From the NCBI GenBank assembly GCA_002842495.1, contig PHDB01000003.1:1-64000 (forward strand): DNA of 64,000 nt, given 5' to 3'. Below are positions 52,636 through 62,896 of the stretch, piece after piece. The DNA comes from Bacteroidetes bacterium HGW-Bacteroidetes-6. GTDB lineage: Bacteria; Bacteroidota; Bacteroidia; Bacteroidales; DTU049. Under the pieces are notes generated by a model, which was not told the DNA's origin, made no database searches, and saw nothing but the letters and a program-made list of their open reading frames with translations. Every line of letters starts with the position of its first letter. Within the stretch, counting starts at the first letter, position 1. Both the position numbers and the translations under genes were made by a program.

Positions 52636-54927
52636 ATGGTCGCCAAAAAAAAGACAACACCCAAAATCTTAGGGATTGATATTGAAGAACACGGCAAAAG
52701 ACTCGAAGCTATTTTGAAATTGTCGCAAGAACTTCGCGAAAAAGACAGGCGCATTCCCATGTCGTACAACGATTTCCTTTTTGCTGCTGCAGGAGAGCCC
52801 GACATTGTGTTTCGTAATATTTTTCAGCTTTTTCACGATATGGTGCACTACTATATCCCTGAAGGCGAAGACGATTATCCGGTAACAGGCGATTCGGTTG
52901 GTTTTATGCAATTCGATACCAACAAATTGCTTGTTGAAGGTGTAGATGAACCATTTTTTTCAGATCGGCTTTTTGCAAATCGCTTTATGAATCTCGCACG
53001 CGATTTTCGCCGTGGAATTCAAAATAATCACATCTATTTTTTCGAGGGCCCTCCGGGAAGCGGAAAATCGACTTTTCTGAACAATTTGCTTGTGAAGCTC
53101 GAAGAATACACCCGATTACCTGAAGGTACACTGTATAAGGTGTATTGGAAAATTGATCTTGCCCGAATAAAACCGGGTCTGCGCGAACAAATTGAAGGCG
53201 AAGACAACGTTCTCGCCGTGAATGAAACCGGAAAAACCCAGCAGGTGATGTTTTCGTGTCCCAATAACGATCATCCCATACTGATGATTCCCAAGGAATT
53301 GCGGCTCAGCTTTCTCAACGAGTTAATCCCCGACAAAGATTTTTTAAAGAAACTAACTAAAAACAAGGAATATGAATGGGTGTTGAAGGATACGCCATGC
53401 TCCATTTGTAGTTCACTATACAATCAACTGATTGATGAGCTCGACGATCCGGCCGAAGTCTTTAATATGATTTATGTTCGCCGGGTTGAATTCAATCGTC
53501 AGTTTGGAAAAGGAATCAGCGTGTGGAATCCGGGCGACGAAGGTATGCGCGGCTACATCACCAACGATAGCTTGCAGCGGTTTTTGAACAATTTTTTCAA
53601 AAGCGACGAATTACGTTTTGTATATTCCGATCTCGCCTACACCAATAATGGAGTGTATGCTTTGATGGATATCAAGGAAAACAATGTAAAACGTTTGCTG
53701 AGTCTGCATGGTGTCATCAGCGACGGTGTCCACAAGGTTGAACACATCGAAGAGAAAGTATCGAGCCTTTTTATGGGCTTACTGAACCCCGAAGACAAAA
53801 AACATTTCGATACCATCCGGTCGTTTCAGGATAGGATTATCTCAGTCAATATTCCTTATGTTCTCGATTACGAAACAGAATCAAGGATTTATCACAACAA
53901 GTTTGGCAAAGACATTGAGCAGCTATTTTTGCCACGGGTATTGCGCAATTTTTCCCGAATAATCGTAAGCTCCCGCCTCAATGTTCAAAGTGAACTCATG
54001 AAAAACTGGCTTAGCGATCCGGAATATTATCGCTCATTGATCGACGACAACCACCTGTTGCTGCGAATGGAGCTGTATCGTGGTCATGTCCCCAATTATC
54101 TGCGCGAAGAAGATGTGAAACGTTTTACTAAAAACATTCGCAAAGAATTGCTCGAACTCAGCGAAACCGAAGGTCGGAGTGGAATTTCAGGTCGTCAGGC
54201 ATTGAGCCTTTTCAACGAATTTGTAACCAAAATTCGTGACAAAGGCCAACTTATTACGATGACTATGGTTGCCGAATTTTTCAGGAATCTGCCCGATAAA
54301 ATAAGTGCTCAAATTCCCAATGGCTTTATTGATGCTTTATTCAGAATTTACGAGATCAATATTCTGCAAGAAGTGAAAGAAGCTATTTTCAACATCAACA
54401 GCAGCCAAATCGATTCCGATATTTGCAATTATCTGAATGCACTTAACTTCGAGCAAGGAGAAACGGTTGTTTCGCAGGAAACCGGTGATGAAATAACCAT
54501 AACACCCGAGTGGCTGGCTGGTATTGAGCGTTATTTATTCGAAGATGGCCTTTCGGAGTCTGAAATCCAAACGCGACGCACAGCTATTCATAAGGAATAC
54601 ATCGCACGAACATTATCGCAGGATATCAAAATCAAAAAAATGAAGATTACTGCAACAGGTCAGTTTCAGCAATTGTTCAGAAAATACTATGATAGTCTGA
54701 AACAACATAGTCTGGAGCCGTATGTGGGTAATGGCAATTTTCGGCGTGCGCTTACCGAGTATCATACCGATAATTTCAATTCGTACGACGAAAAACTGAA
54801 AACCGATATTCGTTTCATGCTGAAAAATTTGCAAAAAAAATTCGACTACACGGCCGAAGGTGCACTTATTGTTGCTTTACATGTGGTTGAAAACAATTTG
54901 GCTGAAGTGTATAAAGATTTGAATTAG
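52636..54927 (+). CDS. PrkA-type AAA+ protein, second divergent copy
   Basis: 763 residues, longer than YeaG (about 640) and than the first copy. An N-terminal extension of about 130 residues precedes Walker A GPPGSGKST (138-146). The NDHPILMIP segment matches the NDHPFCLF region of YeaG, which the first copy lacks. Cys208 next to it and Cys255/Cys258 (CSIC) could form a zinc site not present in YeaG. The arginine-finger region RIISVNIPY and the C-terminal PrkA helices (about 580-760) are present, so the fold is complete. It starts 8 bases after spoVR and is probably the last gene of the cluster. No terminator with T-run was seen downstream. Confidence 0.85.
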   Translation: MVAKKKTTPKILGIDIEEHGKRLEAILKLSQELREKDRRIPMSYNDFLFAAAGEPDIVFRNIFQLFHDMVHYYIPEGEDDYPVTGDSVGFMQFDTNKLLVEGVDEPFFSDRLFANRFMNLARDFRRGIQNNHIYFFEGPPGSGKSTFLNNLLVKLEEYTRLPEGTLYKVYWKIDLARIKPGLREQIEGEDNVLAVNETGKTQQVMFSCPNNDHPILMIPKELRLSFLNELIPDKDFLKKLTKNKEYEWVLKDTPCSICSSLYNQLIDELDDPAEVFNMIYVRRVEFNRQFGKGISVWNPGDEGMRGYITNDSLQRFLNNFFKSDELRFVYSDLAYTNNGVYALMDIKENNVKRLLSLHGVISDGVHKVEHIEEKVSSLFMGLLNPEDKKHFDTIRSFQDRIISVNIPYVLDYETESRIYHNKFGKDIEQLFLPRVLRNFSRIIVSSRLNVQSELMKNWLSDPEYYRSLIDDNHLLLRMELYRGHVPNYLREEDVKRFTKNIRKELLELSETEGRSGISGRQALSLFNEFVTKIRDKGQLITMTMVAEFFRNLPDKISAQIPNGFIDALFRIYEINILQEVKEAIFNINSSQIDSDICNYLNALNFEQGETVVSQETGDEITITPEWLAGIERYLFEDGLSESEIQTRRTAIHKEYIARTLSQDIKIKKMKITATGQFQQLFRKYYDSLKQHSLEPYVGNGNFRRALTEYHTDNFNSYDEKLKTDIRFMLKNLQKKFDYTAEGALIVALHVVENNLAEVYKDLN

Positions 54928-55159
54928 AATCTCAAGACACCTAATTGTTTAATTATGGATTAACAAGCTTTGATGGATATTATCACCACAATGGATTAAG
55001 TAAAATAGTTTACTGTATAAGACTATGATGAGTTAAATTACAGTGATTGCAAAAATCATTTACGTTTACACCAGACAGTAAAGTATAAACGTATATTAGC
55101 TCCCTTTTTGGCTTTCAAAAGAAAAGTAAAGATATAGTCAACATTACTGACATTTATTA

Positions 55160-55167
55160 TATTTTTG
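55160..55167 (+). promoter_or_regulatory. -7 promoter element of the barrel gene
   Basis: TATTTTTG followed by C, exact match, 14 bases before ATG 55182. Confidence 0.5.
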
Positions 55168-55181
55168 CCAAAATATTTCTC

Positions 55182-56045
55182 ATGAAAAAGATTCTATTTC
55201 TGATCGCCTTTTTGCCACTTTTTGTTTATGCACAGAAATTTTCAATATGTCCTTTCTATTCCAGTGCAGGGGGGCTTCAACCCACAACATGGTCAAGGTC
55301 AAGCGACCACACTACCGTAACCATTGACACTTCAATAACAACCTTTAGTTACGAATCGTTTCAGGTTTCTTTAGGAAAAGGAACCCGATTTGGCATTTCC
55401 TCAGAATACAAATGGAAAGATCTGATTTCTATTGGCGCCTCAGTATCCTATTTCAAAAGCAAAGACACTCCTATAAAATATAGCTCGTCCGCAGAATACG
55501 ATCCATATACCATTTACAACATCAAATACAGTTACACCGAAATTTACAGAAACAAATCCATCGATCTGGGATTGTATTGTCATGTTATTTTCAAAGATAA
55601 AAATGTAACACCATATACCAATGCCGGGCTTATCCTTAGTTATTCAAAATTCACGCTGAATCGCGAAATATACATCCAGAATAATCTTCCCGGATACTAC
55701 CCAACTGAACGCTATATATACGATTACAATATCTCTCCATCATTTCATTATGGTATGTCGGGATCGCTGGGCATAGAGTTCAATCGCAATGGCATATTCA
55801 CATTTTTCATCGAAGCCAACTCTCTAATAATGAATGTATCTCCCAGAACAAGAACCTGTACCGGAAAAACATGGAATTCAGAAGATCAATTCAGCACAAT
55901 GACAACCAGCGAAATTGAGCTTGAATATGTGGATAGTTATTCCGACGAAAATTCTCAAAATCCCAACGAGCCATCACAAGCTCTAAAATTCAATCAATCT
56001 TTCAGTAGTGCAGGTATTCTTGGAGGCATTAAATACAATTTCTGA
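55182..56045 (+). CDS. Outer-membrane beta-barrel protein, 287 aa
   Basis: Signal peptide MKKILFLIAFLPLFVYAQ, then a region of alternating aromatic/polar strands ending in GGIKYNF. The terminal Phe and amphipathic strands (LISIGASVSYF, SIDLGLYCHVIF, SGSLGIEF) are those of a small outer-membrane beta barrel, probably 8-10 strands. The role is unknown; many Bacteroidota proteins of this type are annotated PorT-like or outer membrane beta-barrel. It is separated from prkA2 by a 254-bp gap with nothing recognisable, and is 45 bases ahead of the dehydrogenase, which has its own -7 element. Confidence 0.7.
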   Translation: MKKILFLIAFLPLFVYAQKFSICPFYSSAGGLQPTTWSRSSDHTTVTIDTSITTFSYESFQVSLGKGTRFGISSEYKWKDLISIGASVSYFKSKDTPIKYSSSAEYDPYTIYNIKYSYTEIYRNKSIDLGLYCHVIFKDKNVTPYTNAGLILSYSKFTLNREIYIQNNLPGYYPTERYIYDYNISPSFHYGMSGSLGIEFNRNGIFTFFIEANSLIMNVSPRTRTCTGKTWNSEDQFSTMTTSEIELEYVDSYSDENSQNPNEPSQALKFNQSFSSAGILGGIKYNF

Positions 56046-56060
56046 TTGGTCAATTATTCT

Positions 56061-56068
56061 TACTTTTG
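56061..56068 (+). promoter_or_regulatory. -7 promoter element of the FAD/Fe-S dehydrogenase
   Basis: TACTTTTG, exact match, 22 bases before ATG 56091. Confidence 0.45.
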
Positions 56069-56090
56069 ACACAGAAAACGATTCTGTACC

Positions 56091-59027
56091 ATGCCTCAAG
56101 ATATTTGCTCCAAGCTAGAAAGTCTGAAACCCGGCTTTACTGGCCAGATACATACTGACAACATTCACAATCTGCTTTATGCAACCGATGCTTCGGCTTA
56201 TCGCGAAATGCCTATTGGTGTCACTTATCCCGAAAACAACGACGACATCAAAAAGCTGATTGCTTTTGCCAACGACAACAACATCACCCTCATTCCGCGC
56301 GCTGCCGGCACTTCGCTGGCTGGTCAGGTGGTTGGGAATGGACTTGTGGTTGATTTATCGCGTCATTTCACCCGCATTCTCGAAGTGAATAAAGATGAAC
56401 ATTGGGTTCGCGTACAACCAGGTGTGATTCTCGACGAGTTGAACCGCGAAATGGCTCTATATAATTTATTTTTTGGTCCGGAGACCAGCACTTCATCCCG
56501 TTGCAACATAGGCGGAATGGTAGGAAACAACTCGTGTGGCGCCCACAGCCTAATTTATGGATCGACCCGAGACCATGTTCTCGAAACCAAAGCTTTACTC
56601 AGCGATGGCTCCGAAGTGGAATTCAAAGCACTCAGTCATAACGATTTTCGGCAAAAGATGATATCCGAAACGCTGGAAGGAAATCTGTACCGGAATATTC
56701 AAACCTTGCTTGCCGAGGCAAAAAATCAGGAAAATATTCGTCGGGAGTATCCCGATCCTGTTATTAAGCGGCGGAACACAGGCTATGCTATTGACATTCT
56801 GCTTGAAAGCGAACCATTTTCGGGTGGTGAGTCGTTTAACTTCTGCAAACTCATTGCCGGATCGGAAGGAACGTTGGCCATTGTAACCGAAATCAAACTC
56901 AATTTGGTTCCGCTACCTCCGAAAGAAAAAGCATTGGTTTGTGTACACTGCGCCACACTCGAAGACTCTCTCAAAGCCAATCTGATAGCATTGAAACATG
57001 GCCCGGTTTCGGTTGAACTCATGGACAAACCCATACTCGACCTAACCAAGGAAAATATCAACCAAAACAAAAATCGATTCTTTATTGAAGGTGATCCCGA
57101 AGCCATTCTGATTGCAGAATTTGCCGAAACGTCGCAAGACGAAATTCGCAAAAAATCGGAAGCCATGGAAGCCGAAATTCGTGCAGCCGGTCTGGGATAT
57201 CATTTCCCTCTGGTATTTGGTGCTGACATAAAAAAAGTATGGGATTTGCGCAAGGCTGGTTTGGGCGTACTCAGCAACATGCCCGGCGACGCTAAGCCTG
57301 TTCCGGTGATCGAAGACACAGCTATCAACCCCGAGTTACTTCCCGATTATATTGCTGAATTCAAGAAACTGCTCGAACAACATGGACTTTCGTGTGTGTA
57401 TTATGCGCATATTGCCACCGGAGAACTTCATCTGAGACCTATTCTGAATCTGAAAGACCCGAAAGATGTAGAACTATTCCACACCATTGCCTTAGAAACA
57501 GCAAAATTGGTGAAAAAATACCGGGGTTCGCTCAGTGGAGAGCATGGCGACGGACGTCTGCGAGGCGAATTTATCCCGCTCATGATTGGCAACGAAAACT
57601 ACGCATTGCTTGAGTCGATTAAGCGAGCTTGGGATCCAAAAGGCATTTTTAATCGTGGAAAAATAACTGAAACACCTCCCATGAACACTTTCCTGCGCTT
57701 CGAGCCTGGAAAACCTGTTCGCGAAATCGAAACCTATTACGATTTCAGCCACGACCAAGGCATACTGCGTGCCGTAGAGAAATGCAACGGTTCGGGCGAT
57801 TGCCGTAAACCACATTTAGCATCGGGCGGAATGTGTCCGAGCTATCAGGCTTCGCTCGACGAAAAAGCAACCACCCGTGCACGGGCTAACATTTTGCGTG
57901 AGTTTTTAACCAATAGTAAAAAAAACAATCCGTTCGATCATCAAGAAATCTACGAAGTACTCGACTTATGTCTGGGCTGCAAACTTTGCAAATCGGAATG
58001 CCCGTCGTCGGTCGATATGGCCAAATACAAAACCGAATTTTTGCAGCATTGGCACAAAGACCATTCTGTGCGCATTCGTACCAGAGCCATTGCCTATATC
58101 GATAATATCAACCGGGTGGCATTACCCTTCAGTCCGGTGTATAATATTTTTGCACGCAGTAATGTGTTGTCGTGGCCTATCAAAAAAATATTGGGCTTTG
58201 CTCCCAAACGAAGTCTTCCGGAATTACACGGAAAGTCGTTGCGTCGCTGGGCAAAAAAACATTTACCCGAATTGAACAAACTCAGCGGACACAATGGAAC
58301 AGTGAATGTATTTGTAGATGAATTCACCAACCTGAACGACCTTGGCATTGGAATCAAAGCTCTCAGTTTGCTTTGTGCGCTGGGATACAAAGTTGAATTG
58401 CCATCGCACGAATTGAGTGCACGCACATTTATTTCAAAAGGAATGCTAAAAAAGGCCCGCACTCTCATAGATAGCAACATCAAAAGCCTTGCTGACAACG
58501 TTTCGTTTGAAAAGCCATTGATTGGCATTGAGCCATCGGCCATTCTGGGTTTCCGCGACGAATATCCGGAGCTTTGCAGCCCGCATTTGCGCGAAAAAGC
58601 CAAAAAGCTGGCTCTTCAAACCATGCTGCTAGACGAATTCATTGTAAACGAATTTAAAAAAGGACATATTAAAGAACAGCAGTTTACCAGTAAAAAATGC
58701 ACAATTCTATATCACGGACATTGTCAGCAAAAATCGTTGCTCGGAACAGTTGTCACTAAAGAACTGCTAAGTATTCCGGCTAATTACTTGGTGGAAGAAA
58801 TTCCGTCGGGATGTTGCGGCATGGCTGGTTCGTTTGGTTTTGAAAAAGAACATTTCGACCTGAGCATGAAAGTAGGCGAATTGGTTTTGTTTCCGGCAGT
58901 AAGAAATGCTCCTGCAGGAACAGTAATAGCTGCTTCGGGCACCAGCTGCAGGCATCAGATCAAAGACGGTACAAAAAAAGAAGCTTTACATCCTGTGGAA
59001 ATTTTGTTTGATGCGATGGAGATATAA
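56091..59027 (+). CDS. FAD/Fe-S D-lactate or glycolate-type dehydrogenase, fused
   Basis: 978 residues combining three parts. An FAD-binding PCMH domain (about residues 25-270) has the signatures PRAAGTSLAGQVVG and GPETSTSSRCNIGGMVGNNSCG. A C-terminal FAD oxidase domain reaches about 530 (GSLSGEHGDGRLRG). Two ferredoxin-like clusters follow: Cys565-x5-Cys571-x10-Cys582, and C627-x2-C630-x2-C633-x3-C637 (CLGCKLCKSECP). A CCG domain ends the protein (SGCCGMAGSFG; ASGTSCRHQ). This is the layout of fused GlcD-GlcF or Dld-type D-2-hydroxyacid dehydrogenases, feeding electrons to quinones at the inner membrane. It has no signal peptide. Substrate is probably D-lactate or glycolate, unproven. Confidence 0.9.
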   Translation: MPQDICSKLESLKPGFTGQIHTDNIHNLLYATDASAYREMPIGVTYPENNDDIKKLIAFANDNNITLIPRAAGTSLAGQVVGNGLVVDLSRHFTRILEVNKDEHWVRVQPGVILDELNREMALYNLFFGPETSTSSRCNIGGMVGNNSCGAHSLIYGSTRDHVLETKALLSDGSEVEFKALSHNDFRQKMISETLEGNLYRNIQTLLAEAKNQENIRREYPDPVIKRRNTGYAIDILLESEPFSGGESFNFCKLIAGSEGTLAIVTEIKLNLVPLPPKEKALVCVHCATLEDSLKANLIALKHGPVSVELMDKPILDLTKENINQNKNRFFIEGDPEAILIAEFAETSQDEIRKKSEAMEAEIRAAGLGYHFPLVFGADIKKVWDLRKAGLGVLSNMPGDAKPVPVIEDTAINPELLPDYIAEFKKLLEQHGLSCVYYAHIATGELHLRPILNLKDPKDVELFHTIALETAKLVKKYRGSLSGEHGDGRLRGEFIPLMIGNENYALLESIKRAWDPKGIFNRGKITETPPMNTFLRFEPGKPVREIETYYDFSHDQGILRAVEKCNGSGDCRKPHLASGGMCPSYQASLDEKATTRARANILREFLTNSKKNNPFDHQEIYEVLDLCLGCKLCKSECPSSVDMAKYKTEFLQHWHKDHSVRIRTRAIAYIDNINRVALPFSPVYNIFARSNVLSWPIKKILGFAPKRSLPELHGKSLRRWAKKHLPELNKLSGHNGTVNVFVDEFTNLNDLGIGIKALSLLCALGYKVELPSHELSARTFISKGMLKKARTLIDSNIKSLADNVSFEKPLIGIEPSAILGFRDEYPELCSPHLREKAKKLALQTMLLDEFIVNEFKKGHIKEQQFTSKKCTILYHGHCQQKSLLGTVVTKELLSIPANYLVEEIPSGCCGMAGSFGFEKEHFDLSMKVGELVLFPAVRNAPAGTVIAASGTSCRHQIKDGTKKEALHPVEILFDAMEI

Positions 59028-59139
59028 AGTTAGTTGTGTAGTAAGTGTCAGGCAATCCTAATCCTGTCCTTTCAAATTTTCCTCGAACGATACTAAAAAA
59101 TCGGCAAGCTTTTTCTGCCGCCCCGTCCATTATTTTTAC

Positions 59140-59147
59140 TAATTTTG
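59140..59147 (+). promoter_or_regulatory. -7 promoter element of pyrG
   Basis: TAATTTTG, exact match, 29 bases before ATG 59177. Confidence 0.5.
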
Positions 59148-59173
59148 GCCTTTCAACACTGAATCTATTTTGA

Positions 59174-60790
<1,617 letters not shown>

Positions 60791-60805
60791 TTTTTCAGGA
60801 ATCAT

Positions 60806-60813
60806 TACCTTTG
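60806..60813 (+). promoter_or_regulatory. -7 promoter element of yidC
   Basis: TACCTTTG followed by C, exact match, 23 bases before ATG 60837. Confidence 0.5.
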
Positions 60814-60836
60814 CAGCCCAAATTTAAAGAGACAGC

Positions 60837-62774
60837 ATGAAATACAACCAGATAATAGGGTTTTTACTCATTTTCGGAATTTTAATCGGTTTTTCAATTC
60901 TGAATGCCCCATCGAAGGAAGAACGCGAGAAAGAAAAGGCAAAAAAAGACTCGATTGAGAACGTAAAAAAGCAGCAAGACTCGCTTAAGGCTGTTGCAAT
61001 TGTTGATTCTTCCAAAGCCGTATCAAGCGACACTTCGTTGGTTGCAACAACAAACAACAATTCAGTAATAGTTGTTGATTCAGCTCTAGTTGATTCAACT
61101 AAAGCTTTAACCTACAACAAAGATGGTGTTTTTTATGGCGCAATGGAGGGAACCGATACCTCTTACACAATTGCCAACGATGTGATGCGAGTGAAAATAT
61201 CGTCGAAAGGTGCAACAATAAAGCAAGTCAGACTCTCCAGATTTCTTTCGTGGGATCAGAGACCCCTGGAGATGTATTACGACGAAAGCAATCATTTCGA
61301 ACTTTCGTTTTTAACTACCCGTTCTTTGGTAAAAACATCCGATTTGTATTTCGAACCCATCGAAGGTATTGCTCCTGGAGACTCAGTTGCAAAAGTAGCC
61401 GGCGATTCGATGACTGTAGCATTTCGTGCTTATGCCCGCGATGCAGCAGGCAACAACAACGGAGCGATTATTTTCCGATATGTATTTTACAAAGACACCT
61501 ACAGATATTCCTTCTATATTGATTTTGAGAAAAGTGAAAATTTCATTCCGGCAGGCACCAATCTAATGACTTTAAATTGGAATGCCGATTTGGAACGCAA
61601 CGAAAAAAGTATAGACAACGAACGTCTTTCTTCTACAGTATACTATTGCGATTCGGATGAAGAAGTTGACTATTTGTCGGAGCGTAAAGACGATGAAGAA
61701 AACCTTAAATACAGTCTCAAATGGGTGTCGTTTAAACAGCAGTTTTTCTCAACAACACTTATAGCCAATACTAAATTCACGTCAGGCGACATTAAATCGT
61801 ACACACGCGAACTCAACGACACCAATTATCTGAAAACGATGAGTGCGAGCCTGAGCCTTGATTTTGTTCAAGGACAAGACAGCAGTATTTCTTTCAGCTA
61901 TTACACTGGTCCCAACAAATACAAGACTTTGCGAGCCTACGGACTTGGAATGGAGCGTCAGATTCCGCTAGGTTGGAGTTTTGCGCCATTGGCATGGATT
62001 AACCGTTTTGCCGTGATTCCTGTTTTCAACTGGCTCGAAAGCTATAATCTCAATTACGGAATCATTATTCTGCTTCTCACTATTATGTTGAAGCTCGTAT
62101 TGTTCCCAATCGCTATGCGCACATACAAGAGTTCAGCCAAAATGCGCATTTTAAAACCCGAGGTTGACGCCATTGGCAAAAAATTTCCAAAGAAAGAAGA
62201 TTCCATGAAAAAGCAGCAAGCTACCATGGAATTGTACAAAAAAGCCGGCGCCAGCCCCATGTCGGGATGTGTTCCTATGCTTCTTCAGATGCCAATTCTC
62301 ATTGCCTTGTTCCGCTTTTTCCCGGCATCTATCGAATTGCGTCAACAATCGTTTTTATGGGCATCCGATTTATCCACATACGATTCTGTTCTTAATCTTG
62401 GCTTCACCATTCCTTTCTATGGCGACCACGTAAGTCTTTTTGCTCTTCTGATGGCCATTTCAACACTGATTTACACACGGCTTAACGACAAAATGATGGG
62501 TTCTTCCGCCTCCATGCCGGGCATGAAAACAATGATGTATCTCATGCCGATCATGTTCCTTGGTTTCTTCAACAGTTATGCATCCGGATTGAGTTACTAC
62601 TATCTGCTTGCCAACCTTATGACTTTCGCACAGATTTTTGCCATTCGCTATTTCACCGACGAGGATGCACTGAGAGCAAAAATTGAAGCCAATAAGAAAA
62701 AACCAGTAAAAAAATCGAACTGGGCAAAACGCCTCGAAGAAGCCAATAAAGCCCGTAGTGCTCAGAGAAAATAG
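60837..62774 (+). CDS. yidC: Membrane protein insertase YidC/Oxa1
   Basis: 645 residues, Gram-negative type. Helix 1 (residues about 5-21, IIGFLLIFGILIGFSIL) is followed by a charged linker and the large periplasmic P1 domain (about 90-370). The conserved five-helix core starts near 395: NYGIIILLLTIMLKLVLFP, the hydrophilic-groove Arg in PIAMRTYKSSAKM, then SGCVPMLLQMPILIALF and the C-terminal helices. It inserts membrane proteins with or without SecYEG. The C-terminus is basic (KKPVKKSNWAKRLEEA), consistent with ribosome binding. Confidence 0.97.
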   Translation: MKYNQIIGFLLIFGILIGFSILNAPSKEEREKEKAKKDSIENVKKQQDSLKAVAIVDSSKAVSSDTSLVATTNNNSVIVVDSALVDSTKALTYNKDGVFYGAMEGTDTSYTIANDVMRVKISSKGATIKQVRLSRFLSWDQRPLEMYYDESNHFELSFLTTRSLVKTSDLYFEPIEGIAPGDSVAKVAGDSMTVAFRAYARDAAGNNNGAIIFRYVFYKDTYRYSFYIDFEKSENFIPAGTNLMTLNWNADLERNEKSIDNERLSSTVYYCDSDEEVDYLSERKDDEENLKYSLKWVSFKQQFFSTTLIANTKFTSGDIKSYTRELNDTNYLKTMSASLSLDFVQGQDSSISFSYYTGPNKYKTLRAYGLGMERQIPLGWSFAPLAWINRFAVIPVFNWLESYNLNYGIIILLLTIMLKLVLFPIAMRTYKSSAKMRILKPEVDAIGKKFPKKEDSMKKQQATMELYKKAGASPMSGCVPMLLQMPILIALFRFFPASIELRQQSFLWASDLSTYDSVLNLGFTIPFYGDHVSLFALLMAISTLIYTRLNDKMMGSSASMPGMKTMMYLMPIMFLGFFNSYASGLSYYYLLANLMTFAQIFAIRYFTDEDALRAKIEANKKKPVKKSNWAKRLEEANKARSAQRK

Positions 62775-62819
62775 TTTTTTGCATCTATTTTTCTTTGTTG
62801 ATTGGATTGTGTTTGAATG

Positions 62820-62840
62820 GGCCCGGAGTTAATTCGGGCC
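62820..62840 (+). terminator. GC-rich hairpin between yidC and guaB, no T-run
   Basis: GGCCCGGA (62820-62827) pairs with TTCGGGCC (62833-62840), one G-T pair, five-base loop. It is not followed by T residues, so it may be a weak terminator, an RNA-stabilising hairpin or a protein-binding site rather than a classical terminator. Confidence 0.35.
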
Positions 62841-62872
62841 GATAAAATTGAACAGAATCCGTCAGATATTAT

Positions 62873-62880
62873 TACTTTTG
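62873..62880 (+). promoter_or_regulatory. -7 promoter element of guaB
   Basis: TACTTTTG followed by C, exact match, 16 bases before ATG 62897. Confidence 0.5.
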
Positions 62881-62896
62881 CAAAAAGAAAGCATTC

